NCBI GenBank assembly: GCA_016722945.1
Contig: JAEQMT010000010.1
Coordinates: 451,765-515,764, forward strand
DNA: 64,000 nt
From: Desulfofustis sp. PB-SRB1
GTDB taxonomy: Bacteria; Desulfobacterota; Desulfobulbia; Desulfobulbales; Desulfocapsaceae
Reading direction: 5' to 3'
The translations under genes were made by a program, and so were the position numbers. The notes under the pieces were generated by a model, which ran no database searches, was not told the origin of the DNA, and worked only from the letters and a program-made list of their open reading frames with translations. Of the stretch, positions 28,604 through 37,006 are shown piece by piece (position 1 is the stretch's first letter; each line of letters begins with the position of its first letter).

Positions 28604-29119
28604 ATGGCATACGATCGCATCGCTTCTCGCTTGATGGGTATGAATGAAAAGGTCTGGGCGAGCCATGCCAATCCATTGAGCGGCTGGACGCGGCTGGCCA
28701 CCGCGCCCCTCTGGTTCTGTGCTCTGTGGAGTGTTCACTGGATCGGTTGGTGGTCGTTGATCACGATTGTTCCGTTGTGCCTGTGGACGTGGTTGAATCC
28801 CCGGATATTCCCACCACCCGCGGACGACCGCGCCTGGATGACCCGGGGGGTGCTTGGAGAGCGGATATTTTGCCGCCGGGATGAGTTTGATATTCCCGCT
28901 GAACACGTCAGGTTTGCCCACATTTTGACATTTTTTGCGTTTATTTCTTTGATTGGCGCGGTCTGGGGGTTACTCTCCGGCCGGTTCTGGCCGGCGCTGG
29001 GAGGCTGGCTGCTGATGATCACGTTCAAACTGTGGTTTATCGATCGCATGGCCTGGCTCTATCATACCATGAAAGAGACCGGCGCGGCGGTTGGATCAAT
29101 CGGCGCGGCGCATCGGTGA
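28604..29119 (+). CDS. Membrane protein, DUF6653-like
   Basis: 171 residues. The pattern MNEKVWASHANPLSGWTRLATAP at the start and a C-terminal KLWFIDRMAWLYHTM resemble the DUF6653 family, a small membrane-protein family of unknown function. Two hydrophobic segments near 35-62 and two near 103-140. It follows the CPBP gene by nine bases, and its stop overlaps the Nudix start. Confidence 0.65.
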   Translation: MAYDRIASRLMGMNEKVWASHANPLSGWTRLATAPLWFCALWSVHWIGWWSLITIVPLCLWTWLNPRIFPPPADDRAWMTRGVLGERIFCRRDEFDIPAEHVRFAHILTFFAFISLIGAVWGLLSGRFWPALGGWLLMITFKLWFIDRMAWLYHTMKETGAAVGSIGAAHR

Positions 29120-29577
29120 AGAATCAACCCCGTCCGCGTATTGCCGCCCGCGCCCTGATCGAGCAAAGCGGCGCTTTGCTGCTTATCAAATGTTTCGATC
29201 ATCGCGGCTACTGGTACTACCTGCCGGGCGGCGGCCAGCGGGCCAACGAGACCCTGCACGAGTGTTTGCACCGTGAACTGTACGAAGAGCTCGGGGTGCG
29301 CATCGATATCGACGAGCTGCTGTTCGTCCGTGAGATTATCGCCGACCGGCACCACGATACCGAACTGCCTGCCGGCTTTCATCAGGTGGAAGTGGTTTTT
29401 CGGTGCCGGCTCGTGGATGGTGAAGAGGTATGTCAGGGCGCTTCGCCGGACCCGGATCAGATGGGCTTTGCATGGGTTGATCGCTCCCGGATGAACGATA
29501 TCCTCTTTTTCCCACGCTCCATTGCCGCCACTATCTTCGATATGAAGAACGGTGGTTATCTTGGTGAAATACGCTGA
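29116..29577 (+). CDS. Nudix hydrolase
   Basis: I choose GTG 29116, overlapping the preceding stop (GTGA); this gives 153 residues. The Nudix box GGGQRANETLHECLHRELYEELG matches G-x5-E-x7-REUxEExGU. Such enzymes hydrolyse nucleoside diphosphate derivatives; the substrate cannot be read from the sequence. It is the last of a short run of four co-directional genes. Confidence 0.88.
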   Translation: MKNQPRPRIAARALIEQSGALLLIKCFDHRGYWYYLPGGGQRANETLHECLHRELYEELGVRIDIDELLFVREIIADRHHDTELPAGFHQVEVVFRCRLVDGEEVCQGASPDPDQMGFAWVDRSRMNDILFFPRSIAATIFDMKNGGYLGEIR

Positions 29578-29587
29578 GCCTCACCCG

Positions 29588-30358
29588 ACAAATAAGGGGA
29601 CAGATATATTTTATTGCCCCTATGACCTGTTTAGCAGTATAAGCAGAGTATGCCACGTCAAGCACGAGTAATATCACCCAACACCCCGCATCATGTGATG
29701 CAACGCGGACATAACCGTCAGGTTGTCTTTGCCTCCGATGATGATTTTGCCTATTACCGTAGGAATATGATTTTCTTTAAGAAGGAGTTTGGCTGCAAGA
29801 TATATTCGTATTGCCTGATGAGCAACCATGTGCATTTGATTGTCAATCCTGGGGATACCCCTGAGTCATTATCACTGTTGATGAAACGTCTGGCGGGACG
29901 GCAGACCAGGTATGTCAACAGGCTTGAAAAACGATCAGGCAGTTTATGGGAGGGCCGGTTTAAATCAAGCATTGTCTCAAGCAATGAATACCTGCTTTCC
30001 TGTTGTCGCTATGTTGAGTTGAACCCTGTCCGGGCAGGTATGGTTGAAGAGCCATCTGCATATAAATGGTCTAGCTTTGCCAAAAAAATAGGTATGAAGC
30101 GTGATCCGGCAGTGGATTATGATTGTGTATACACGGCACTGGGGAATAGTGCTGCAGAACGGCAGCAAGCGTATGAAGACTATGTTGTTCAGACGATACC
30201 TGAAGAGGAAATAAAACTGATCAGGGCTTCCATCCAGCGCAATCAAGTCACCGGCGGCAACCGGTTCAGGGAGCAATTGGAGAGGAAGTTGAAAATCAGA
30301 TTGTCAAATAGGGGTCCCGGCCGGCCGAGAAAAGTTTAAAATAAATCTGTCCCGTTAT
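29588..30358 (+). mobile_element. RAYT element with REP-like flanks
   Basis: A REP-associated tyrosine transposase gene flanked by inverted REP-like sequences. Left flank GGGGACAGATATATTTTATT (29594 onwards), right flank AAAATAAATCTGTCCC near 30,338-30,355, which is its imperfect inverted complement. Its right end abuts a truncated aldo/keto reductase copy, so insertion may have destroyed that gene. Confidence 0.7.
29650..30339 (+). CDS. REP-associated tyrosine transposase (Y1_Tnp)
   Basis: 229-residue single-strand DNA transposase related to TnpA of IS200/IS605. MPRQARVISPNTPHHVMQRG is the standard start; the HUH metal motif is HVH (residues 60-62 in SNHVHLIV), and RYVELNPVRAGMV is the conserved C-terminal core block. 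RAYTs cleave and join REP sequences and are usually domesticated and single-copy. The flanking inverted sequences match this role. Confidence 0.92.
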   Translation: MPRQARVISPNTPHHVMQRGHNRQVVFASDDDFAYYRRNMIFFKKEFGCKIYSYCLMSNHVHLIVNPGDTPESLSLLMKRLAGRQTRYVNRLEKRSGSLWEGRFKSSIVSSNEYLLSCCRYVELNPVRAGMVEEPSAYKWSSFAKKIGMKRDPAVDYDCVYTALGNSAAERQQAYEDYVVQTIPEEEIKLIRASIQRNQVTGGNRFREQLERKLKIRLSNRGPGRPRKV

Positions 30359-30361
30359 CTC

Positions 30362-30683
30362 TCTTCCCCGCTGGTCAAGGGGTTGCTGACCGGCAAGCTC
30401 AGCCCCGAGCGGGAGTTTTCAGAAGGTGATCAACGTCAGGTGGCGCCGCGGTTCTCGGTGAGCAACCGGCAGCGGGTACGTGATTTTCTTGATCGACTGC
30501 AGCCCATCGCCGAGCGTCATCGCGCCACCCTGGCCATGCCCGGCTGCACCCATGCCCTGGTGGGGGGCCCGCTCAACTGAGCAGGTGTTGGAAAACGCCG
30601 CCGCCGCCGAGCTGCGGCTAAGCACCAAGGATCTCGCCGAAATCAATCATATCCTGGCGGACGGCGGCAAGGATATCAGGTAA
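30362..30683 (+). pseudogene. Aldo/keto reductase fragment, duplicated 3' end
   Basis: Nearly identical to the last 340 bases of the gene at 25,449-26,453 (TTGCTGACCGGCAAGCTC to GATATCAGGTAA), with scattered substitutions. It has lost an internal 27-base segment (cagcttgccatcggctgggc and the seven following bases in the intact copy) and gained one G in the GGTGGGGGGCCC stretch, which shifts the frame. The first two thirds of the gene are missing; the RAYT element lies immediately upstream. A decayed paralogue, not functional. Confidence 0.88.
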
Positions 30684-30688
30684 GTCTC

Positions 30689-30988
30689 TCATTTGCCGGT
30701 GCGCACCCGCGGACGTTCCTTGCTCACGTAGCGATAAAACAGCGGGAAAACGACGAAAAAGCCGACACAGATGAGATATTCAATACCCTTTATCTGGGTA
30801 TAGAAATCAACCAGGGTGTGGGTCGGCCTGATCATACCGGTGGCGATCATGTATTGACGCAGCAGTTCGGTGACCTGCCAGTTGACGTGGTGCAGGGCGG
30901 CCACAATGGCGATGCCCGCCCACACGCCGCATGAACAGCAGATGAAAAACACACCGATTGCCGTTATTTTAAGTATGTTTGGTCTCAT
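30689..30988 (-). CDS. Small membrane protein, 99 aa
   Basis: Starts MRPNILKITAIGVFFICCSC with one helix (about 8-32) and has a second near 68-86, ending in a basic tail. TGAGGATA precedes the ATG at a suitable distance. Convergent with the reductase fragment. Family not recognised; the segment LLRQYMIATGM is reminiscent of LVRGYITAITG in the 65-residue protein upstream, so the two may be related or work together. Confidence 0.55.
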   Translation of the reverse strand: MRPNILKITAIGVFFICCSCGVWAGIAIVAALHHVNWQVTELLRQYMIATGMIRPTHTLVDFYTQIKGIEYLICVGFFVVFPLFYRYVSKERPRVRTGK

Positions 30989-31023
30989 AACCGTATCCTC
31001 AGTCGTTTCTTTCAGCGATTGTT

Positions 31024-31158
31024 TGATGGTTTCGTAAAAAGCCCAATTACGGTCATTGTGGAGTTGAACCGAAATCCATAATCAAATGAAGTTGCTGGAT
31101 TCCCGCTTTCGCGGGAATGACGTTAGCAAGCAAATGTAAGGTTCGTACGAGTTCATCA
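31024..31158 (-). repeat. MITE-like repeat family A, copy 2
   Basis: 135 bp, starting TGATGGTTTCGTAAAAAGCC and ending in a degenerate inverted end (CGTACGAGTTCATCA). Flanked on both sides by TTGTT (31019-31023 and 31159-31163), a probable 5-bp target duplication. Orientation is opposite to copies 1 and 3; shorter than the 162-bp copies because of an internal deletion in the hairpin region. Confidence 0.75.
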
Positions 31159-31162
31159 TTGT

Positions 31163-31360
31163 TTAGTGGCCGGTTATGGCGGTAATGTAGCCGCGCACCA
31201 GACCCATCACCCCGTTGTTGACGAGGCCGCTGAGCAGGCAGGCGGCGCCCCAGATGCCGGCAATTACGGCTGAGGCGGAGACGACCGTCAACAGGACTGA
31301 AGAGATGTCGCGCTCGAGGGTGGTTTTGTTGTGCGTCGTGGTTTTGGTGATAGTTTTCAT
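31163..31360 (-). CDS. Small single-helix membrane protein, 65 aa
   Basis: I choose ATG 31360, seven bases after GGAGG, rather than the ATG at 31372. The product begins MKTITKTTTHNKTTLERDIS and has one long hydrophobic helix (about 22-52). The stop codon lies next to the right end of repeat copy 2. It lies 600 bases from the redox operon on the same strand and could be a distal part of it. Family unknown. Confidence 0.55.
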   Translation of the reverse strand: MKTITKTTTHNKTTLERDISSVLLTVVSASAVIAGIWGAACLLSGLVNNGVMGLVRGYITAITGH

Positions 31361-31971
31361 GGCATCCTCCATCGCTAGGGTGATCGGTTATCCTTTGCCC
31401 TCTTTATTGCATTAAGGATGCCAGTATGAACACAGTGGTGAATATTTTTTACTCTATAAGATATTGTAATTATTATATAAAGATGAACCTCTGGGAGAGC
31501 GTTGGAGATGGTGGCAAGGGCGAGATCGGGGTGCACACCTGTGTGGCACAATACTACAGTCGTGTGGTGGTCGTGCAACGGGATTACACCTCATACAAGT
31601 GATTGAATACCATCGTGACGTGCTGGAAAATGTGGCCGAATTGAAATTCCGCGATGGTGAAGATGCCCTTGTGCACGAGGCGGCCGGGCAAAGCGGCGTT
31701 ACATGGTCATGTTAAACCTCGCCGATTGCAAGCATGCAACGCTTGCCGTGTTGCCCACTTCTGCATTCATTAACCCTCTGAAATCATTGCGGTAACAGGT
31801 CAACAATCGAGACTTTAGGTCTCTAGGGAGCCTTGCAACAAGCCTTGCAATATGAGAATGTTCGTCCAAGATCAACACGCGAGAAACATCTTGCTATCAT
31901 TGTTTACCCAGCGATGAGGTTGGGTGAAACGGCCGTTTATAACGGTTCCCGCAAAAATCTCATTGAAGGTA
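31361..31971. other. Gap with gene debris and repeat
   Basis: About 610 bases. From 31,599 to 31,715 a short frame reads IEYHRDVLENVAELKFRDGE and on to TWSC and a stop; it looks protein-like but has no start region, and preceding bases are open in another frame, so it may be the remnant of a decayed gene. The right part (31,826-31,950) is a family B repeat. The rest shows nothing I recognise. Confidence 0.35.
31826..31950 (+). repeat. Repeat family B, copy 2
   Basis: 125 bp beginning GGGAGCCTTGCAA and ending AACGGTTCCC, an imperfect inverted terminal pair. The interior ATGAGAATGTTCGTCCAAG and later GCGATGAGGTTGGG match copies near 43,966 and 60,292. Confidence 0.55.
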
Positions 31972-33218
31972 TCATCTATCCGTCGAATACAGCACCGGCA
32001 GCCGGTAGAGGATGAAGCGGTAGACCATGAAGTAGATGCAGAGCACCGTGAGCACCAACCAGATCTCGCTCCATCGCGGGATTTCCTGGTAGAGCCGCCA
32101 GTTGTAGGCGACCATGGCGGTGTTGAGCCGGTTGACGATAATTCCCGCCACCGCGATCAGGGCACCCGCCCGGATCAGCGGCAGGTGGTGGTGCCGCACC
32201 CCATAGGCGAACATGATCATCGGCGCCACCACGCCGATAACAATCTCTAGTAAGAAATAGCCGCCCCAGCCGCTGAGCAGATAGGCCCATTCTTGATCGT
32301 GGGCGACACCCACCAGTTTGATGGTGAGATAGGTGATCATGGCCAGCGCCGCGCCCTTGGCCAGTTTGATGGTCAAATCGTCAAGGGTGTCGAGAAAACG
32401 GCTGTCGCATCGCCAGGTCATGGTCCGGGCAACGAGGGTGGAGACCACGATTACCATGGACAATCCCCCGAATATGGAGGAGACAAAAAAGTGCAGCCAC
32501 TGAAATTCCGGTGCTATCCATAAGGGGTGAATCTTGGCGGGGCGTAGCAAAACAGTGCCCCCAGCGCCCCCTGGTGTAGGGTGGAAAGAATGATACCGGC
32601 AATGGTCAGTCCGATGGCGATTTTCTTGATAAACCGTTTCAGCCCCGGCCACTCCATCCATTCGGCAAAAGCGGGCATCATTTCGGCAACCTGCACGGAT
32701 AGATAGGTAGCAACGTGCCAGGCGACGAGAAACAGTACCGCGGCCGGTCCCAGGGAAATAAACATGGGGTAGGTCAAACGCCACGGCATGCCCAGATCCA
32801 CCAGCAGATACACCACCGCGAAGAAATAGCCGAGCAGCCCATTGAGCAGGGCGAGACGTTCAATGGGTTTAAAATCTTTTCTTTCAAAAATTTCCACCGC
32901 GGTGCTCAGCAGAAAGCCGGAGGCGGACAGCGGCACCATACCGAACAGGCCAAACCCCAGCAGCACTCCCCAGGGGTAATCCTGGGAGCCGTGGGTAACG
33001 GCGCCGATCCCGTAGATATAGCGTATGGCCAAAAGCGGCAGGCCGACACTTAGAATCGCGGCGAGCACCCAGTTGACCGGGTTAATCAGACCGCCATGCA
33101 GATAGTCGCGCCAGCTTTTTCCCAGCAGCAGCTTTTGGCTTATGGTGAGTCCGTCGGCAGCGGCGCCGGCGGATGTCGGGGTAAAATCTTCGCGGGCCGG
33201 ACTGGTTACACTATTCAT
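31972..33218 (-). pseudogene. NrfD/HybB-type quinone-interacting membrane subunit, frameshifted
   Basis: Two frames together make a protein of about 415 residues with eight to ten helices, the size of HybB/NrfD-family subunits. The first part starts at ATG 33218 and carries IERLALLNGLLGYFFAVVYL and STLHQGALGALF; the second (to 31972) continues KIHPLWIAPEFQWLHFFVSS. The break is near 32,553, where GTTTTG would read GTTTCTG if one base were restored. These proteins exchange electrons with the quinone pool for periplasmic partners. Its start overlaps the ferredoxin gene by eight bases. The single-base change may be a sequencing error in an otherwise conserved gene. Confidence 0.82.
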
Positions 33219-34140
33219 CGCTTATCTCCGTGTCGGCACTATCCGGGTGAACCCGATTTCTGCGCGCCAGCAGATGAAATCCGGCGAACAGGGCCGGCCA
33301 GATGGTCAGCACCATCGGCACAATGGCAAGAAAATCCTTGACGTAGTTGATAATCGGCTCGGTGGGAACGGTGGTGTCAAATCCCGCTTCGGCAAAGGGC
33401 ACCGGTGAGAGGTAGAGCCATGAGGTGCCGCCCGCCTCGTGCTCCCCGTAGATGTGGTTGACATACTCGTCCGGGCGGGTGCGGATGCGATGGCGGGCGA
33501 TGCGCAACAGGCTCTCCCGTTCGCCGAAGGTGAGGGCATCCCGGGGACAGGCCTCGACGCAGGCCGGCGGCCGGTCGTATTGGAGACGGGTTTCGTAGCA
33601 GAACTGGCACTTCATGATGCGCGGATGCAGGGCGCTGTCGTAGCGAAAGGCGGGTATGGAAAATGGGCAGGCAACCATGCAGGTGCGGCAGCCGACGCAC
33701 ACCGATGGATCGTAGATGACCGCCCCCTGCGCCGTCTTGGTGTAGGCATTGACAAAACAGGCCGTCAAACATGAGGGTTCCAGGCAATGGTTGCACTGGA
33801 TCTTGCGAAACAGCGGATGGTCTGCCAGCGGCGAATCGGTGCGATCCACCACCGTGTAGGCTTTGTCGTCGGGCCGGCGGTGGCCCAGATGACCGGTATC
33901 GGCAAACACCGACTGGTCGGTAAACGGTGTTGCCGGCGCCGGCAAACCCTGTTCCTTGTTGCACGCCGCTTCACAGCTCCGGCAGCCGATGCAGCGGGTG
34001 AGATCCACCAGCACTGCTTTGCTGTGGGCGTATCCCGAAAATGCCCGAGCCTGTGCCGGGGCACTCTTAAACCCAAGAATTCCAGCAAGCGCAGCGGTTG
34101 TGCCGGCCTTGAAAAAGCTTCGACGACTGATCCGTTTCAT
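33211..34140 (-). CDS. Tat-exported four-cluster ferredoxin subunit (HybA-like)
   Basis: 309 residues from ATG 34140, which overlaps the cytochrome stop (ATGA). A Tat signal (SRRSFFK at residues 5-11) is followed by four 4Fe-4S cysteine groups: CIGCRSCEAAC, CNHCLEPSCLTAC, CVGCRTCMVAC and CQFC with CVEAC. Near the C-terminus a hydrophobic helix (about 270-295, FLAIVPMVLTIWPALFAGF) anchors it, as in HybA. It should pass electrons between the pentahaem cytochrome on the periplasmic side and the NrfD/HybB subunit encoded next. Confidence 0.92.
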   Translation of the reverse strand: MKRISRRSFFKAGTTAALAGILGFKSAPAQARAFSGYAHSKAVLVDLTRCIGCRSCEAACNKEQGLPAPATPFTDQSVFADTGHLGHRRPDDKAYTVVDRTDSPLADHPLFRKIQCNHCLEPSCLTACFVNAYTKTAQGAVIYDPSVCVGCRTCMVACPFSIPAFRYDSALHPRIMKCQFCYETRLQYDRPPACVEACPRDALTFGERESLLRIARHRIRTRPDEYVNHIYGEHEAGGTSWLYLSPVPFAEAGFDTTVPTEPIINYVKDFLAIVPMVLTIWPALFAGFHLLARRNRVHPDSADTEISDE

Positions 34141-34655
34141 TGGTCTGCTCCCTGGTTTTTCGGTGAACCGAGTAATGAATCGGTAAGGTGAAAGAATTTC
34201 TTGCCTTCCTCGGTGAAGGCGTGACAATCAATGCATTCGATGGGACCGGCATCCACCGCCTGATGGCAATCAAGACAGTTTATATGATAGGCTCCGGCCA
34301 GGCTGACAATATCGATGTGATACCGGTGTGAAGGCCGCGGTTTAGCTGCATCTTCTCCAGACGGCCTTTTTGTACCGTGGCAGTTGCGGCAGGCAACACT
34401 TGCGCCTGCCGTTGCGGTGGTGTGACAAATGGTGCAGCGGGGATCGGTGGCCGGCGACGCGGTGGTGTGGTGATGGCACTCGGCGCAATCGGCATAATCT
34501 ATATGCAGTTGGTGATCAAAACGTACCGGCTCGTAGAAGTGCGCAAGTGAGTCCAGGACTATGAGCCGGGGAGGCTCATCTTCCGGTGGCGGTGCGCCGC
34601 CGGCAGGTATTGCCCCTATGGATATGGCCATGGCTGCAAACAGGAAATATTTCAT
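34137..34655 (-). CDS. Pentahaem cytochrome c
   Basis: 172 residues with a signal peptide (about 1-20) and five CxxCH haem sites: CAECH (57), CTICH (74), CRNCH (89), CLDCH (127) and CIDCH (141). Additional histidines (48, 51, 62, 63, 110, 113, 124, 156) can serve as distal ligands. Five haems beside a Tat ferredoxin and an NrfD-type subunit parallel the NrfB-NrfC-NrfD arrangement, but no nitrite reductase is present. It starts directly after the ftsH stop, so all four genes look co-transcribed. Confidence 0.92.
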   Translation of the reverse strand: MKYFLFAAMAISIGAIPAGGAPPPEDEPPRLIVLDSLAHFYEPVRFDHQLHIDYADCAECHHHTTASPATDPRCTICHTTATAGASVACRNCHGTKRPSGEDAAKPRPSHRYHIDIVSLAGAYHINCLDCHQAVDAGPIECIDCHAFTEEGKKFFHLTDSLLGSPKNQGADQ

Positions 34656-36478
34656 GCCGCGATCCTCTCGTGGTGGTGCGATTTCATGGTGTTTTGTTCG
34701 GTTCCGATGCGGTTCAGATAACAGCGGTAGATGATATCGATTTCATCTCGATCCAGGGTCTCATGGATGAGCAGGGCTTCAGCCAGCATGTGGACGAACA
34801 TGTCATGCTCTTGCATAAGTTTGCCGGCGACGCTGGCGCACTGGGTGATGATGCGGCGGATCTCATGATCTATCTCGCGCCTGGTTTGCTCGCTCTGCAT
34901 CATGCATTGCTGATCGTGGGTCTCGGTATCAAAGGGCGTGCCGCAATAGATGGGGCCGATCCGCTCACTCATTCCGAACTCGCAGACCAGGCGGGCGGCG
35001 ATGGCGGTGGCGCGTTTGATGTCGTTGCTTGCCCCGGAGCTCTGTTGGCCGAAAATCAGCTCTTCGGCCTGTCTGCCGCCCATGAGAATGGTGATACGGT
35101 CCAGCAGATATTCGCCTGAGAAAGTGAGTTGGTCGTCTAGGGCGATCTGGGTGGTTTGCCCCACTGAATGGCCGCGGGGGATGATGGTGACCTTGTGCAG
35201 CGGGTCGGCATCGGGGAGCAGCGCGGCGATGACCGCGTGGCCGGCTTCATGATAGGCGGTGAGCCGTCTGGTTTTCTCGGAAACCACCGCGGTCTTGCGG
35301 GCAATTCCCATGATGATCTTGTCTTTTGCCTCTTCAAAATCGGCCAATTCCACGGAAGTATGGTTTTTTCGTGCCGCCAGTAAAGCCGCTTCATTCACCA
35401 GGTTGGCTAACTCCGCCCCGGAGAAACCAGGCGTTGCCTGAGCGATTACCGAGAGATCAAGCTGAGCGGCAATGGTCACCCGGGCGCCGTGAACGGCAAG
35501 AATCTTCAGCCGCTCTTTTACGTCGGGCAGGGTAAGGGAAATACGGCGGTCGAAGCGGCCGGGACGGAGCAGGGCCGAATCAAGGATGTCGGGACGGTTG
35601 GTGGCCGCCATGACGATGACGGTGGCTTCAGAGCCGAATCCGTCCATTTCCACCAGCAAAGCGTTTAAGGTTTGCTCGCGTTCGTCGTTGGTACCGCTGC
35701 GCGGCCCGCCGCTGCGGGCGCCGCCGATGGCGTCGATTTCATCGATGAAAATAATGCAGGGCGCATGTTTTTTGGCTTCGGCAAACAGCTCACGTACCCG
35801 GGAGGCGCCGAGGCCGGCGAACATCTCCACGAAGTCGGAGCCGCTCAGGTGATAAAACGGCACTGATGCTTCCCCGGCAATAGCCTTGGCCAGCAGGGTT
35901 TTGCCGGTTCCCGGCGGACCCTCCAGAAGAACCCCGTGGGGGATGCGGCCGCCCAGTTTTTCATAACGCTGGGGAGTGCGGAGAAAATCGGTGAGTTCTT
36001 TCAGTTCTTCGCGTGCCTCCGATATTCCCGCCACGTCGTTAAAGCTGACGGCCGGGCAGGTGTCGCATCGTTGGCTCAGTTGTTTGGTGCGGGCAAACCG
36101 GGTGGAAGTATTGTTTTTACCGGCCGTGAAAATGAGCCAGCCGCCCAGCAGCACAAGGACGATGAGCAGGTCGCGGGAAAGCCCGACAAGCTCCCCTTGT
36201 TTTTCAGTGGAAATCTCGATGCCGGCCTGCTCCAGCTGCGGCAGCAGGGCGCCCACATCGGGAGCAAAGGTGTTAAACTCCCGGTTACTCTGGTCGGTAT
36301 AGACAATCTCACCGCCTTTGATGTGTACTGAAGCGATGTTGCCGCCTGCCAATTCAAAGAGAAAGGTGCTGTAGGATTGTTCCGGCACACGGTTGCTGAT
36401 GACGGCCAGATTGATCAGTACGACACCGAAGAAAATGGCAATTAGCAGTCCGATAGCGGCGCGGGTCGGGGTGATCAT
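34652..36478 (-). CDS. ftsH: FtsH-family membrane AAA protease (paralogue)
   Basis: 608 residues from ATG 36478, seven bases after AAGGAG; ATG 36484 and a longer frame to 36568 are less likely. Two helices (about 9-28 and 102-118) flank a periplasmic domain of about 75 residues. Walker A GPPGTGKT (187-194), Walker B IIFIDEID, the SRH region and the zinc motif HEAGH (410-414) are intact. Unusual is C138-x2-C141 ([15 protein letters not shown]) between the second helix and the AAA domain. Genetic linkage to a cytochrome/ferredoxin/NrfD set suggests quality control or regulated proteolysis tied to this complex, which is inference. Confidence 0.92.
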   Translation of the reverse strand: MITPTRAAIGLLIAIFFGVVLINLAVISNRVPEQSYSTFLFELAGGNIASVHIKGGEIVYTDQSNREFNTFAPDVGALLPQLEQAGIEISTEKQGELVGLSRDLLIVLVLLGGWLIFTAGKNNTSTRFARTKQLSQRCDTCPAVSFNDVAGISEAREELKELTDFLRTPQRYEKLGGRIPHGVLLEGPPGTGKTLLAKAIAGEASVPFYHLSGSDFVEMFAGLGASRVRELFAEAKKHAPCIIFIDEIDAIGGARSGGPRSGTNDEREQTLNALLVEMDGFGSEATVIVMAATNRPDILDSALLRPGRFDRRISLTLPDVKERLKILAVHGARVTIAAQLDLSVIAQATPGFSGAELANLVNEAALLAARKNHTSVELADFEEAKDKIIMGIARKTAVVSEKTRRLTAYHEAGHAVIAALLPDADPLHKVTIIPRGHSVGQTTQIALDDQLTFSGEYLLDRITILMGGRQAEELIFGQQSSGASNDIKRATAIAARLVCEFGMSERIGPIYCGTPFDTETHDQQCMMQSEQTRREIDHEIRRIITQCASVAGKLMQEHDMFVHMLAEALLIHETLDRDEIDIIYRCYLNRIGTEQNTMKSHHHERIAA

Positions 36479-37006
36479 GGTCATGCTCCTTGACGCCTGT
36501 ACGGTTACCTCGCAGGCATGAACGCGGTTATCTTGAGTCAATGCATAATCGGTGCCCAAATAGTGCAATGACGCAGATAAACACGATATCGGCGATGAAG
36601 ATTAAAGCATAATGATTACGATTAGTTATAGAGTATAAATGGCGGTTGGATACCACCTGATCTTGTCACCTGGGTAGATGATAGTGGTGGTGTGCGATAA
36701 CCCGGCTCATCTGCCACACATGTGTTGCAACACAGGTGTGGCACCGGGTAAAAGGGGATCAGTTGCCGGGAAACCCTGTCCTGCCTGGGCCAGGGGTGTG
36801 CTGGCGGTTTCCCACAACCTATATATGTTCTGTGCAGATTTCTTACCCTGCATTTCGGTACGGCGTGGTATGGTATACCGTGATGCCGGGTGTATTGAAA
36901 ATGGCCCGTCTTGCCTCGTTTCCCTGCTGGTTCTGCGCCCTGTAGCTTATTGCATGTTTTGACCATCGAGGCTCCTGCTATTACTGAGGGAAATACGCTG
37001 AGCCCC
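36479..37006. other. Intergenic region upstream of the ftsH operon
   Basis: About 530 bases between the regulator gene and ftsH. It contains the 32-bp palindrome at 36,712-36,743 and an inverted pair GGGAAACC / GGTTTCCC (about 36,779-36,812). No convincing sigma-54 promoter (GG-N10-GC) was found; TATACT near 36,635 on the minus strand could be a -10 element. No T-rich terminator for the regulator gene is evident. Confidence 0.5.
36712..36743. promoter_or_regulatory. 32-bp palindrome, probable activator site
   Basis: Near-perfect dyad: TGCCACACATGTGTTG followed by its inverted arm ending GTGTGGCA, with a single mismatched pair and TGTTGCAACA at the centre. It lies about 235 bases upstream of the ftsH start, a typical distance for an NtrC-family enhancer. 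The regulator encoded just upstream (37,007-38,824) is the obvious candidate ligand; a half-site occurs before the kinase gene. Confidence 0.6.

Noticed and set aside
29566-29580. Shared string GAAATACGCTGAGCC also near 36,990
   Set aside because: Fifteen matching bases without further similarity around them; probably chance.
34137-34655. Naming the redox genes nrfBCD
   Set aside because: Haem number and order fit NrfB-C-D, but no nrfA is present and the ferredoxin has a HybA-like C-terminal anchor, so only family-level names are given.
36569-36712. Sigma-54 promoter for the ftsH operon
   Set aside because: I looked for GG-N10-GC on the minus strand and found only wrong spacings, so none is claimed.
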